Shown: positions 25,719-33,656 of the stretch, one piece after another
Position numbering within the stretch: the stretch's first letter is position 1
Layout of the letters: every line of letters starts with the position of its first letter
Assembly: GCA_050013235.1 (NCBI GenBank)
Contig: JBEKFQ010000001.1
Span: 62,001-126,000 of the forward strand
From: RH-AL1 sp050013235
Lineage (GTDB): Bacteria; Pseudomonadota; Alphaproteobacteria; Rhizobiales; Beijerinckiaceae
DNA length: 64,000 bases
Reading direction: 5' to 3'
Position numbers and translations under genes: made by a program
The notes under the pieces: generated by a model
Databases searched by the model: none
Seen by the model: only the letters and a program-made list of their open reading frames with translations
Told to the model about the DNA's origin: nothing

Positions 25719-27161
25719 GCCGCGTCGGCACGACGCCGGCCCCGTTCAGCGACGCGCGCAGGCGCGCGTGGCTGCGGCTCTGGCGGTCCGAAAACATCGG
25801 GCCGCGCACCTTCCAAACGCTGTTGAAGCGCTTCGGCAGCGCCGAGGCCGCGCTCGAGGCTTTGCCCGATCTCGCCGGACGCTCCGGCCGCACGATCAAG
25901 ATCGCCAGCGAGGACTCGATCGACCGCGAGTTAGAGGCGGCGGCGCGGCTCGGCGCCCGGTTTATCGCCCTGGCGGAGCCTGAATATCCCCAGCTTTTGC
26001 TGGCGATCGATACCCCGCCGGCGCTGATCGCGGTGCGCGGCCAGGCCGATCTTCTCAACCGCCCCGCCGTGGCGATTGTCGGAGCCCGGAACGCCTCGGC
26101 GGCGGGACTGGCCTTTGCCGAACGTCTAGCGCGCGGGCTCGGCCAGGCCGGTTATATCGTCGTCTCGGGTTTTGCCCGCGGGATCGACAGCCGCGCGCAT
26201 CGCGCCGCGCTCGCCAATGGCACGATCGCGGTCCTCGCGGGCGGGCACGACAAACTCTATCCCGCCGATCAGGGGCCATTCCTCGATAAGCTTTTGGAAG
26301 ATGGCGCGGCGGTCAGCGAAATGCCGTTCGGCTGGGAAGCAAGGGGCCGCGATTTCCCCCGCCGCAACCGCATCGTATCCGGTCTGTCGCTCGGAATTGT
26401 CGTGATCGAGGCGGCCCGCCGCTCGGGCTCGTTGATCACGGCGCGTTTTGCCGCCGATCAGGGACGCGAGGTTTTCGCCGTGCCAGGCTCCCCGCTCGAT
26501 CCCCGCGCGGAAGGAACCAACGATCTCTTGCGCGACGGCGCGACCTTCTGCTGCGAGGTCGACGATGTCTTGCGCGCGCTGGCCGGGCGCACGCCGCCCA
26601 AGGGACCGCAAGGCGATCTCTTCTCCGACCGCGACGCGCCGGATCACGAGCCGCTCTGGGACGAACTCGATCTCTCCGCTCTCTCGCCGGCGGCTGGTTC
26701 TGGCCTCGCGCCGGCGGCTGGTTCTGGCCTCGCGCCGGCGGCTGGCTCTGGCCTCGCGCCGGCGGCTGGCTCTGGCCTCGCGCCGGCGGCTGGCTCTGGC
26801 CTCGCGCCGGCGGCTGGCTCTGGCCTCGCGCCGGCGGCTGGCTCCGGCTGGCTCTGGCCTCGCGCCGGCGGCTGAAAAGAAACTAGCCGCCAAAAAGCCC
26901 CGGAAATCGAAAGAGGCGCCATCCAGCATCTACGGGGATCACGAGGAGCCCGAACCCGGCGGGATGGAAGAAGACAACCGCAGTCCCTTCGACCGCATCG
27001 TTGAAATGCTCGGCCCCACGCCAATTTCCATTGACGAGCTCGGCCGGGCGGCGGAATTGACGATCCGGGATGTCCGCGCGGCCCTGCTCGAATTGGAACT
27101 CTCGGGCCGCCTCGAGCGCCACGGCGGCGGGCTCGTGTCGCTGATCATGGTTCGATCTTAG
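25715..27161 (+). pseudogene. dprA: DNA processing protein DprA, frameshifted within a coding minisatellite
   Basis: DprA loads RecA on incoming DNA in transformation. The Rossmann domain is intact: AIVGARNASAAGLAFAERLA, VVSGFARGIDSRAHRAAL, GRDFPRRNRIVSGLSLG and EAARRSGSLITARFAADQGREVFAVPG. After about residue 320 a 24-bp repeat (26687-26864) encodes GLAPAAGS units. Its last unit has a perfect 10-bp duplication (26835-26844 and 26845-26854), so the frame stops at 26875. The winged-helix domain (PISIDELGRAAELTIRDVRAAL) continues in the next forward frame to 27161. Removing 10 bases restores one frame through EKKLAAKKPRKSK. The truncated 386-residue product may still fold and act; an assembly error in the repeat is also possible. 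Confidence 0.88.
26687..26874 (+). repeat. 24-bp coding minisatellite in dprA with a terminal 10-bp duplication
   Basis: Six 24-bp units (ccggcggctggytctggcctcgcg; the first two have t, the others c at the variable base) run from 26687 to 26830. A seventh unit of 34 bases (26831-26864) contains cggctggctc twice in a row, and an eighth is partial (from 26865). The unit length is a multiple of three, so unit gain or loss keeps frame; the 10-bp duplication does not. There are no unique spacers, so it is not CRISPR. Confidence 0.95.
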
Positions 27162-27321
27162 GCGGTCTTTGAGAGTCCTGATGAGAAACTACGCGGCCGT
27201 TTAAAAACTAGGTTGGTTTTGACTACATTTTGTTGCCGCTCCGTGAGGTTTGCTTGAAGAATAATCATCATTTTCGCGGCAAAACAGTTTAGCTTGAGTT
27301 CAGCAGAAGCCCGGCGTCCTC

Positions 27322-28374
27322 ATGCTGAATTTCCTCTCACATCCCCTCCGCAATCTCTTCGCCGGCATCGTGTTCGTGCTGGTGGTCTGCTCCATCGGGA
27401 CGTGGGCCTATATCTGGAGCGGCTGGTCGCTGGCCGACGCATTCTACATGGTCGTGCTCACCGTCTACACGGTCGGCTACAACGAAGTGCGGCCCATCAA
27501 TACGCCGGAGCTTCGCGCGATTACGATCACGCTGATCATCACCGGCTGCACCGGCATGATGTTCCTCACCGGTGCCTTGATCCAACTCATCACGGCAAGC
27601 CAATTCCGGCAAATTTTTGGGGTCCGGCGCATGCAAAAGGATATCGACAAGCTTTCCGGCCACGTGATCATTTGCGGGTTTGGCCGGATCGGGCAAATGC
27701 TCGCCCGCGAATTGAAGGCCGGGGAATCCGCCTTCGTCGTGCTGGAACGCGGCGGCGAGCGGCGATCGGCGTCAACCGACCTCGGCTATCTCACCCTCCA
27801 GGGCGACGCGACCGACGAGGAGGTGTTGAAACTCGCAGGGATCGCGCGGGCGCGCGCGCTCGCGACGGTGCTGCCGGACGACGCGGCGAATGTCTTCATC
27901 ACGCTCAGCGCACGCAGCCTCAACAAGGTCCTCACCATCATCGCGCGCGGCGAGGCGCCCACGACCGAAAGCAAATTGATCCAAGCCGGGGCCGACCGCG
28001 TGGTGTTGCCGACGCGGATCGGGGCCGAGCGGATGGCGGAAATGCTGCTCTACCAGGATGTCGCGCGGCTCTTGGACAATGTCCGCGCCGGCGATCTCGA
28101 CCGGCTGGGCCGCGATCTCCGCCGCCTCGGTCTACAAATCGAGGTGGTGGCAGCCGAGCAGGGGAGCCGGGCGATCGGCGCCACCATTGCCCAAATCGAG
28201 CTGATGGCAGCCGGAGCCTTTCTCATCGTCGCCTTGGAACGGCTGAATCACGAGACAATCCTGCAACCGCAAGGCAATGTCGAAATTCATCCCGGCGATG
28301 GCGTGGCGATTGTGGGCCGGCCCGGCCGCGCCCTGTCCGTCGAGACAATTTTTGCTGCCGTGAGGAAGCATTAG
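27322..28374 (+). CDS. Two-helix potassium channel with RCK (TrkA-N/TrkA-C) domains
   Basis: Predicted ligand-gated K+ channel of 350 residues. It has helix 1 (LFAGIVFVLVVCSIGTWAYIW), a pore loop, helix 2 (AITITLIITGCTGMMFLTGALI), a Rossmann-type RCK domain with GHVIICGFGRIGQMLARELK and GDATDEEVLKLAGI, and a C-terminal TrkA-C-like domain ending about residue 345. The selectivity filter reads TVYTVGYNEVRP instead of the usual TVGYGD, with Asn-Glu where Gly-Asp is expected. ATG 27322 fits MLNFLSHPLRN. It stands alone after dprA. Confidence 0.88.
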   Translation: MLNFLSHPLRNLFAGIVFVLVVCSIGTWAYIWSGWSLADAFYMVVLTVYTVGYNEVRPINTPELRAITITLIITGCTGMMFLTGALIQLITASQFRQIFGVRRMQKDIDKLSGHVIICGFGRIGQMLARELKAGESAFVVLERGGERRSASTDLGYLTLQGDATDEEVLKLAGIARARALATVLPDDAANVFITLSARSLNKVLTIIARGEAPTTESKLIQAGADRVVLPTRIGAERMAEMLLYQDVARLLDNVRAGDLDRLGRDLRRLGLQIEVVAAEQGSRAIGATIAQIELMAAGAFLIVALERLNHETILQPQGNVEIHPGDGVAIVGRPGRALSVETIFAAVRKH

Positions 28375-28638
28375 CATTTTTTCGCTTGGCGCCGGCAGGA
28401 TAAAGCCGCCGGACGGACTTCCAATTAATAAATGGCACATGGCCGGAACGAAACGCTGACGAATCGCTGTTTTTCCGGTGTTGCATCGATGTTCCCACGA
28501 CATGTCGTGGCAAGACTCGAAAGCTGGCGCAAATTTACGAAGAGGATCCTTGCCGTGGAACAGGGGCGGATGTCCGGCCGTTCATGATTCCGGCTTAGAT
28601 TGGCACAGGCGGCTTTCGGCCCAAGTCTGCTTGGCGGT

Positions 28639-29436
28639 TCATCGCGCCGCGCCGCCCGGCTCGCGCAGTTCGACGCGCACAGGGACATGATCGGAAGGTT
28701 TATCCTCCGCGCGCCGCTCCTTGTCGATCGTCACGCGTTCCAGGAGATCGGCGGCTTGCGGCGAAAGAAGCATGTGATCGATGCGGATCCCCTTGTTCTT
28801 TTGCCAGGCACCGGCCTGATAGTCCCAAAATGTATAGAGGCCGGGCGCGCCGGTCGTGGCCCGCAGCGCGTCGGTCAGGCCGAGATTGAGAAGCTCCTGG
28901 AACTTTGCCCGCGTGCGCGGCAGAAAAAGAGCGTCGCCCGCCCAGGCTTCGGGATCGGCGGCGTCGCGCGGCTGCGGAATGACGTTGTAATCGCCTGCCA
29001 GGACCAGCGGTTCCTCAAGGGCGAGAAGCACTTTCGCGCGCGCGATCAGACGGTCCATCCAAGCGAGCTTGTAGGTATATTTTTCCGTATCGGGCGGATT
29101 GCCGTTGGGAAGATAGAGACAAACGATCCGCACCGGCCGGCCTGACGTCGAGACAACGGCCTCGATATAGCGCGCGTGCGCATCGCTCTCGTCGCCCGGC
29201 AGGCCGTTTTCCGCTTCCATCGGCGTCTTCGACAGAATCGCGACGCCATTGAAACCCTTCTGTCCATGCACGGCGACATTATAGCCCGCCGCCTCGATCT
29301 CGGCGCGCGGGAAAAGGTCGTCCGTGCATTTGATTTCCTGTAGGCACATGACATCCGGCGATACTTCGGCGAGGTAGCGCAGCAGATGCTCCAACCGCTG
29401 GCGCACGGAATTGACGTTCCAGGTCACGATTTGCAC
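28639..29436 (-). CDS. xth: Exodeoxyribonuclease III
   Basis: Base-excision-repair AP endonuclease with 3' exonuclease activity. The 265-residue protein begins MQIVTWNVNSVRQRLEHLL and has the Mg-dependent EEP-fold motifs LQEIKCTDD (catalytic Glu), YLPNGNPPDTEKYTYKL, LAGDYNVIP (Asp/Asn) and SDHVPVRVEL (Asp-His). Length is that of XthA. The gene is alone on the minus strand, divergent from rlpA with a dispersed repeat copy between them. Confidence 0.96.
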   Translation of the reverse strand: MQIVTWNVNSVRQRLEHLLRYLAEVSPDVMCLQEIKCTDDLFPRAEIEAAGYNVAVHGQKGFNGVAILSKTPMEAENGLPGDESDAHARYIEAVVSTSGRPVRIVCLYLPNGNPPDTEKYTYKLAWMDRLIARAKVLLALEEPLVLAGDYNVIPQPRDAADPEAWAGDALFLPRTRAKFQELLNLGLTDALRATTGAPGLYTFWDYQAGAWQKNKGIRIDHMLLSPQAADLLERVTIDKERRAEDKPSDHVPVRVELREPGGAAR

Positions 29437-29450
29437 GGGCAGGGTTCCTT

Positions 29451-29563
29451 CGAGCGCTTTCCCCTGGTGGAATCACCCAGGGGAGAAGAAATCGCTCTCC
29501 TAAAAATGAAAATAGAGCATGTTCTCGATCGTGAAAGTCCACAACTTTTGTGGGACATGCTCG
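29451..29563 (-). repeat. Dispersed multi-hairpin repeat, copy D (inverted)
   Basis: Read on the minus strand it has the same order as copies A-C: gagcatgtcccac, aaaagttgtggacttt, gatcgagaacatgctct, gagagcgatttcttctc, then a ccctgggtg...caccagggg hairpin and ggaaagcgctcg. Outer arms gagcatgt/acatgctc pair. It lies in the xth/rlpA divergent region, about 15 bases upstream of the xth start. Confidence 0.82.
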
Positions 29564-29723
29564 AGCGCGGCGACAAGAATGGGCAAACAGGATCGTTAGG
29601 GTTTTAGCAAGAAGGCCGTGCGAACGTGGGATGTCTGGGGAGATCCCGGGCGGGCCTGCGTAATAGGCCTTTGATGCGTCGAGGTGTGTTTTGCGTAAAG
29701 TCAGGGGTCCGGCCCATGCCGAG

Positions 29724-30821
29724 GTGCCGCGTTTGCACGGCTTTATACCTGCGGGCGTAAAACGCGTCCATGGCGCGGCGGCTCTCTTCACCCTCACGGC
29801 TCTCGGGTTTGGCGGTTGCGCGCAGCAGCCTCAACATGTCGCGGCAAACCATTCCAAGGAATATTTCCCGTCATCCGTCTATGGTCCGGCCAGCCGGCGG
29901 GTTGTCGAAAATGGCCCGGTTCCGCATGGCGGCGGGCAATATCTCGTGGGCAAGCCCTATACCGTTGCGGGCCAGACCTATTATCCCAGCGAGAAGAAGC
30001 TGGTGCAGGTCGGCAATGCCTCCTGGTACGGCGATGCTTTCCATGGGCGCCTGACCGCCAATGGCGAAATCTACGATCGCGATTCCTTCACCGCCGCCCA
30101 TCCCACCATGCCCTTGCCGAGCTATGCCCGGGTGACCAACCTGCGCAATAATGCCTCGATGATCGTGCGCGTGAACGATCGCGGCCCGTTTGCCTCGAAC
30201 CGGGTGATGGACGTCTCGCGGCGTGTCGCCGAAGCGTTGGATTTCAAACGGACGGGCACGGCACGGATCAAGGTGGAATATGTCGGGCGGGCGAGTCTGG
30301 CGGGCTCCGACGATGCCAAGCTCTATGCGACGTTGCGCACCAATAGCCCCGCGCAATGGCATGAGCAGGAGCCTGTCATGACGGCAGAAGCGCCACCCGC
30401 GCCGCCCGTGCGAACCGCGGCCATCGAGCGGAACCCGGAGCCACTGCCGCCGCCGGTCCCGCGTGCCCTCGAGCTCAAGCCCGAACCTGTTTGGCGCGCC
30501 AAGGCCCCGCAACCTCTTGCCCCCCAACCTCTTCCCCCACGCGCGAGATACAACCAACCGCTCCCGATGGAACGTCCCGTTCGCGCCGAGGCGCCGGTGA
30601 AAGTGGCGGCCTATGCGAACAAACAGCCCGTCCTCCATTGGCAGCAAGGCCCCGAGGGCAAGCCGGTCTCCTCGCTACGCTGGACGCCGCCCAAGCCCTT
30701 CCCGATGTCCAAGCCCTTCCCGATGTCCAAGCCCTTATCCATGTCCAAGCCTGGCCCCATCGGCACCCACGCTCATCCTCAACCCCCGGTCAAACTAGCG
30801 CGCGCGCGCGGCGACGATTGA
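29724..30821 (+). CDS. rlpA: RlpA-like lipoprotein (septal-ring lytic transglycosylase family)
   Basis: Outer-membrane lipoprotein family acting on peptidoglycan stripped of peptides. It has a signal peptide with lipobox LGFGGC and a double-psi beta-barrel domain (GNASWYGDAFHGRLTANGE, ARVTNLRNNASMIVRVNDRGPF, MDVSRRVAEALDF), including the conserved acidic and His residues of the active groove. There is no SPOR domain; instead a Pro/Ala-rich C-terminal half ends in KPFPMS repeats. The start is uncertain: GTG 29724 gives a compact signal peptide, TTG 29691 opens the frame. It precedes dac, tmk and holB. Confidence 0.88.
   Translation: MPRLHGFIPAGVKRVHGAAALFTLTALGFGGCAQQPQHVAANHSKEYFPSSVYGPASRRVVENGPVPHGGGQYLVGKPYTVAGQTYYPSEKKLVQVGNASWYGDAFHGRLTANGEIYDRDSFTAAHPTMPLPSYARVTNLRNNASMIVRVNDRGPFASNRVMDVSRRVAEALDFKRTGTARIKVEYVGRASLAGSDDAKLYATLRTNSPAQWHEQEPVMTAEAPPAPPVRTAAIERNPEPLPPPVPRALELKPEPVWRAKAPQPLAPQPLPPRARYNQPLPMERPVRAEAPVKVAAYANKQPVLHWQQGPEGKPVSSLRWTPPKPFPMSKPFPMSKPLSMSKPGPIGTHAHPQPPVKLARARGDD
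30693..30746 (+). repeat. 18-bp tandem repeat in the 3' end of rlpA
   Basis: Three 18-bp units (30693-30710, 30711-30728, 30729-30746) of the form aagcccttcccgatgtcc; the third has two changes. They encode KPFPMS, KPFPMS, KPLSMS, followed by a degenerate KPGP. The unit is a multiple of three, so copy number can vary without loss of frame. Confidence 0.9.
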
Positions 30822-30980
30822 GACGGCGGACTGGTCAATCAAGCCGACGGATCCTATCCTTTAGGAGAAGGCATGCGCCTGCGTCCCGCTTGGCGCGTGT
30901 CTTGGCCTTTGCTTTGGTCTCGAGCCGGTTTATGAAACGGCCGGAGTAGCTGACTGCGGCTTTGGCACGGAGACGGCAGC

Positions 30981-32177
30981 GTGGGTCGATTTTTAAACGC
31001 CAACCGTGCTTTTCAGTTTGGTTTGACCGTCCTGATTTTATTGGGCGTCATGGCGGGGCAGGGCAGGGCCGACGGCATTCAAACATCGGTCCCCCACGTC
31101 ATTTTGATCGATGCGGCGACGCGCACGGTTCTATTCGAACATGGGGCCGACGATCTCGTCACGCCCGCCTCGACCGCCAAGTTGATGACCGCGACCGTCG
31201 TGTTCGAGCAACTCGCCAGCGGCAAGCTCCGGCCGGATCAGACCTTTAAAGTGAGCGAAACCGCGTGGCGTCAGGGCGGCGCGCCGTCCAGGGGCTCCGC
31301 CATGTTCGCCGTCTTGAACAGCGAAATCTCCATCGACAATCTCTTGCATGGCCTGATCATCGACTCCGGCAACGATGCCGCGATCGTTTTGGCCGAGGGT
31401 ATTGCCGGGTCCGAAGGCGCTTTTGCGACTTTGATGACGGACAAGGCGCGCGACCTCGGGCTGACGCATCTCACCTTCACCAACGCCTGGGGCAAAGCGG
31501 ACCCGGATCAAAAAGTGACCGCGCGCGAAATGGCGCTATTGGCCGCGCATGTCATCGAGACCTATCCCGCGTTCTACAAGATTTTCGGCGAGCGCGAATT
31601 CACCTGGAACAAGATTAAGCAGCCCAACCGCAACCCGCTTCTGTTCATGGACATTGGAGCCGATGGCCTGAAGACTGGCAATATCGACGAAAGCGGCTAT
31701 GCGCTTGTCGGCTCCGCCGTGCAAAATGGTCAAAGGCTGATTGTCGCCATCTACGGCGCGCGGACGGCCTCGGAGCGGGCGGACGAGGCGCGCAAGCTGC
31801 TGCAATGGGGGTTTCGCGCCTTCGAGTCCAAATTGCTGTTTCCGGCGGGCGAAACCGTGGGCAGCGCCCAAGTCTATGGCGGCGAGAGCCGGGATGTGCC
31901 CCTGGTGACGGAAAAGGAGATTCGGGTGCTGATGCCGCGCGAGGGAAACGAGAGATTGAGTGCCAAGATTAGCTACACCGGCCCGCTGATCGCACCGGTC
32001 GAGGCCGGCCAGCCAACCGGCGCGCTCAAGCTATTCCGGGGCTCCGCGGAGGTGCTATCGGTGCCGCTACGCACGGGCAAGGCAGTCGAAACCGGCTCGC
32101 TCCCGCGCCGGGCCTTTGACGCGGGGGTTGAATATATGACTGACCTGTTCCGCAAATATGTCTTGAAATCCTCATGA
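30981..32177 (+). CDS. dac: D-alanyl-D-alanine carboxypeptidase (PBP5/6 family)
   Basis: Trims the terminal D-Ala from peptidoglycan stem peptides in the periplasm. The 398-residue precursor has a signal peptide cut near GQGRA (residue 30), the catalytic SxxK as Ser64-Thr-Ala-Lys67 (PASTAKLMT), SGN in IDSGNDAAI and KTG in DGLKTGNID. A C-terminal beta-rich PBP5_C domain follows, and the end (VEYMTDLFRKYVLK) is amphipathic and probably membrane-associated. The GTG start 30981 follows GGAGA. Its stop overlaps the tmk ATG (ATGA). Confidence 0.94.
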   Translation: MGRFLNANRAFQFGLTVLILLGVMAGQGRADGIQTSVPHVILIDAATRTVLFEHGADDLVTPASTAKLMTATVVFEQLASGKLRPDQTFKVSETAWRQGGAPSRGSAMFAVLNSEISIDNLLHGLIIDSGNDAAIVLAEGIAGSEGAFATLMTDKARDLGLTHLTFTNAWGKADPDQKVTAREMALLAAHVIETYPAFYKIFGEREFTWNKIKQPNRNPLLFMDIGADGLKTGNIDESGYALVGSAVQNGQRLIVAIYGARTASERADEARKLLQWGFRAFESKLLFPAGETVGSAQVYGGESRDVPLVTEKEIRVLMPREGNERLSAKISYTGPLIAPVEAGQPTGALKLFRGSAEVLSVPLRTGKAVETGSLPRRAFDAGVEYMTDLFRKYVLKSS

Positions 32178-32866
32178 CATCGAATGGCCAGTCCCTCCCT
32201 GCCGGGCGCGGCAAAGCGGCGTTCATCACCCTGGAAGGCGGGGAGGGCGGAGGCAAATCCACCCAGTGCAAGGCCTTGGCCGGCAGGCTTCGCGCCGCGG
32301 GCGTCGACGTCGTCACCACCCGGGAGCCCGGCGGTTCGCTCGCCGCCGAGGCGATCCGCGAGGCCCTGCTCGCCGGGACGTTCAAATCGCTCGGCACCAA
32401 GACCGAAGCACTTTTGTTCGCGGCGGCGCGGATCGATCATCTCGACAAGACGATCAAGCCGGCTCTGGCGGCGGGAACCTGGGTGATCAGCGACCGCTTC
32501 CACGATTCCACGCGCGCCTATCAAGGCACCCTCGGATCCCTCGATCCCGGCTTTCTGGACTTGCTCGAGCGAGTGACCTTGGCCGGCACCAAGCCGGACC
32601 TCACCTTCATCCTCGACCTGCCCGCCAAAACCGGCCTTTTGCGCGCAACGCAACGGCGAAACCCCAGCACCCCGCCCGACCGGTTCGAGGCGGAATCCCT
32701 CGATTTCCACCAAAAGCTCAGAAAAGCGTTTCAGGATATTGCCGCGAAAGAGCCGGGCCGCTGCGTGATCGTGGATGCGGCCCAACCGGCGGAAGAGGTC
32801 GAGAAAGCGATCTGGGACACGGTCGCGGCGCGGTTTCAGCTGGGGCAGGGGGCGGGTTTGGGATGA
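32174..32866 (+). CDS. tmk: Thymidylate kinase
   Basis: Phosphorylates dTMP to dTDP. The 230-residue enzyme has a P-loop at residues 21-30 (EGGEGGGKST), the DRx motif in WVISDRFHDSTRAYQG and a LID region (RNPSTPPDRFE). Coupled to dac by a 4-base overlap. In related genomes tmk is followed directly by holB; here a nucleotidyltransferase/HEPT gene pair lies between them. Confidence 0.96.
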   Translation: MTSNGQSLPAGRGKAAFITLEGGEGGGKSTQCKALAGRLRAAGVDVVTTREPGGSLAAEAIREALLAGTFKSLGTKTEALLFAAARIDHLDKTIKPALAAGTWVISDRFHDSTRAYQGTLGSLDPGFLDLLERVTLAGTKPDLTFILDLPAKTGLLRATQRRNPSTPPDRFEAESLDFHQKLRKAFQDIAAKEPGRCVIVDAAQPAEEVEKAIWDTVAARFQLGQGAGLG

Positions 32867-32939
32867 CACGGGGCCGGTCAAGCCGGGCCTTGTCCGCAAA
32901 ATACAGCGTGTTTTTCGCTCTTTTTTGACCTATCATTTA

Positions 32940-33239
32940 ATGATGAAACGCGACGAGATCATCGAAAGACTGAAAGCTTGCGAGTCCGATCTGCGGGCGC
33001 GAGGTGTCGCGCATGCCGCGCTGTTTGGGTCCGTGGCCCGTGGCGAGGAGCGGCCTGGCAGCGACATCGACATTATGGTCGTGATCGCACCGGAAGCTCG
33101 CATGGACCTGTTCCAATACGCCGGGATCGTTCACTATATCGAAGATTTGTTTCCCGTGCCTGTCGACGTAGCGAACCAGAGCCAATTGAAGCCTTTTGTC
33201 CGGCCAAGCGCCGAACGCGATGCCGTCTATGCTTTCTGA
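32940..33239 (+). CDS. MNT-type nucleotidyltransferase, antitoxin of a MNT-HEPT pair
   Basis: Small protein of 99 residues with the minimal nucleotidyltransferase signature GSxxRG...DxD: LFGSVARGEERPGSDIDIMV, plus the third acidic position in VPVDVANQS. Proteins of this type (MntA) neutralise HEPT RNase toxins by adding AMP to them. Two adjacent ATGs (32940 and 32943) are possible. It starts 73 bases after tmk and its end overlaps the HEPT gene, forming a compact module. DNA around 32900-32945 is more AT-rich than the operon. Confidence 0.87.
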   Translation: MMKRDEIIERLKACESDLRARGVAHAALFGSVARGEERPGSDIDIMVVIAPEARMDLFQYAGIVHYIEDLFPVPVDVANQSQLKPFVRPSAERDAVYAF

Positions 33240-33579
33240 TTCCGCCCGCTTTGCCTTGTTTGATATTCGGGACAATATTCTTTTTGCCCGCGAATTTATC
33301 GAGGGTTTAACTTACGAGGCATTCAAGGATTCCCGTCTTCATTTTTATGCCGTGACGCGGGCGCTCGAGATCGTATCCGAAGCAACCCGCCGGTTACCCG
33401 ATGATCTACGGGGGCGGCATTCTAGCTTGCCATGGCGGGACATCCGGGATGCTGGCAATCTTTACCGGCATAGCTACGACAATGTCGCGGAGTCCTATGT
33501 CTGGGAAACAGTGAAAAACCATCTCGCGCCTCTACTGGCTGTCGCCGTTGCTGAAATCGACGCGCTCGATAAGGGGTAA
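33229..33579 (+). CDS. HEPT-domain RNase-type toxin (DUF86) of a MNT-HEPT pair
   Basis: All-helical protein of about 116 residues, usually the toxin in MNT-HEPT (type VII) modules. It has the DUF86 layout with ALEIVSEATRRLPDDL and the catalytic region DAGNLYRHSYDNV, where the RHSY corresponds to the HxY of the HEPT R...HxY motif; the Tyr is the residue AMPylated in known pairs. ATG 33229 overlaps the end of the nucleotidyltransferase gene by 11 bases; ATG 33220 is an alternative. The pair interrupts the tmk-holB order. Confidence 0.85.
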   Translation: MLSDSARFALFDIRDNILFAREFIEGLTYEAFKDSRLHFYAVTRALEIVSEATRRLPDDLRGRHSSLPWRDIRDAGNLYRHSYDNVAESYVWETVKNHLAPLLAVAVAEIDALDKG

Positions 33580-33656
33580 TGATTAAAAGTGACGTGCGGG
33601 TTTAACAGCTTCGCGCCGCTACGTTCCTCGAAGAACCGGGATCTCCTGACACCATC

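Noticed and set aside
26687..26874. CRISPR-like regular array
   Set aside because: Units are head-to-tail with no spacers, are in a coding frame and no cas gene is near.
27294..28403. Long plus-strand frame overlapping the K+ channel gene
   Set aside because: Arg/Gly-rich shifted reading of the channel gene; the channel frame has membrane helices and RCK motifs.
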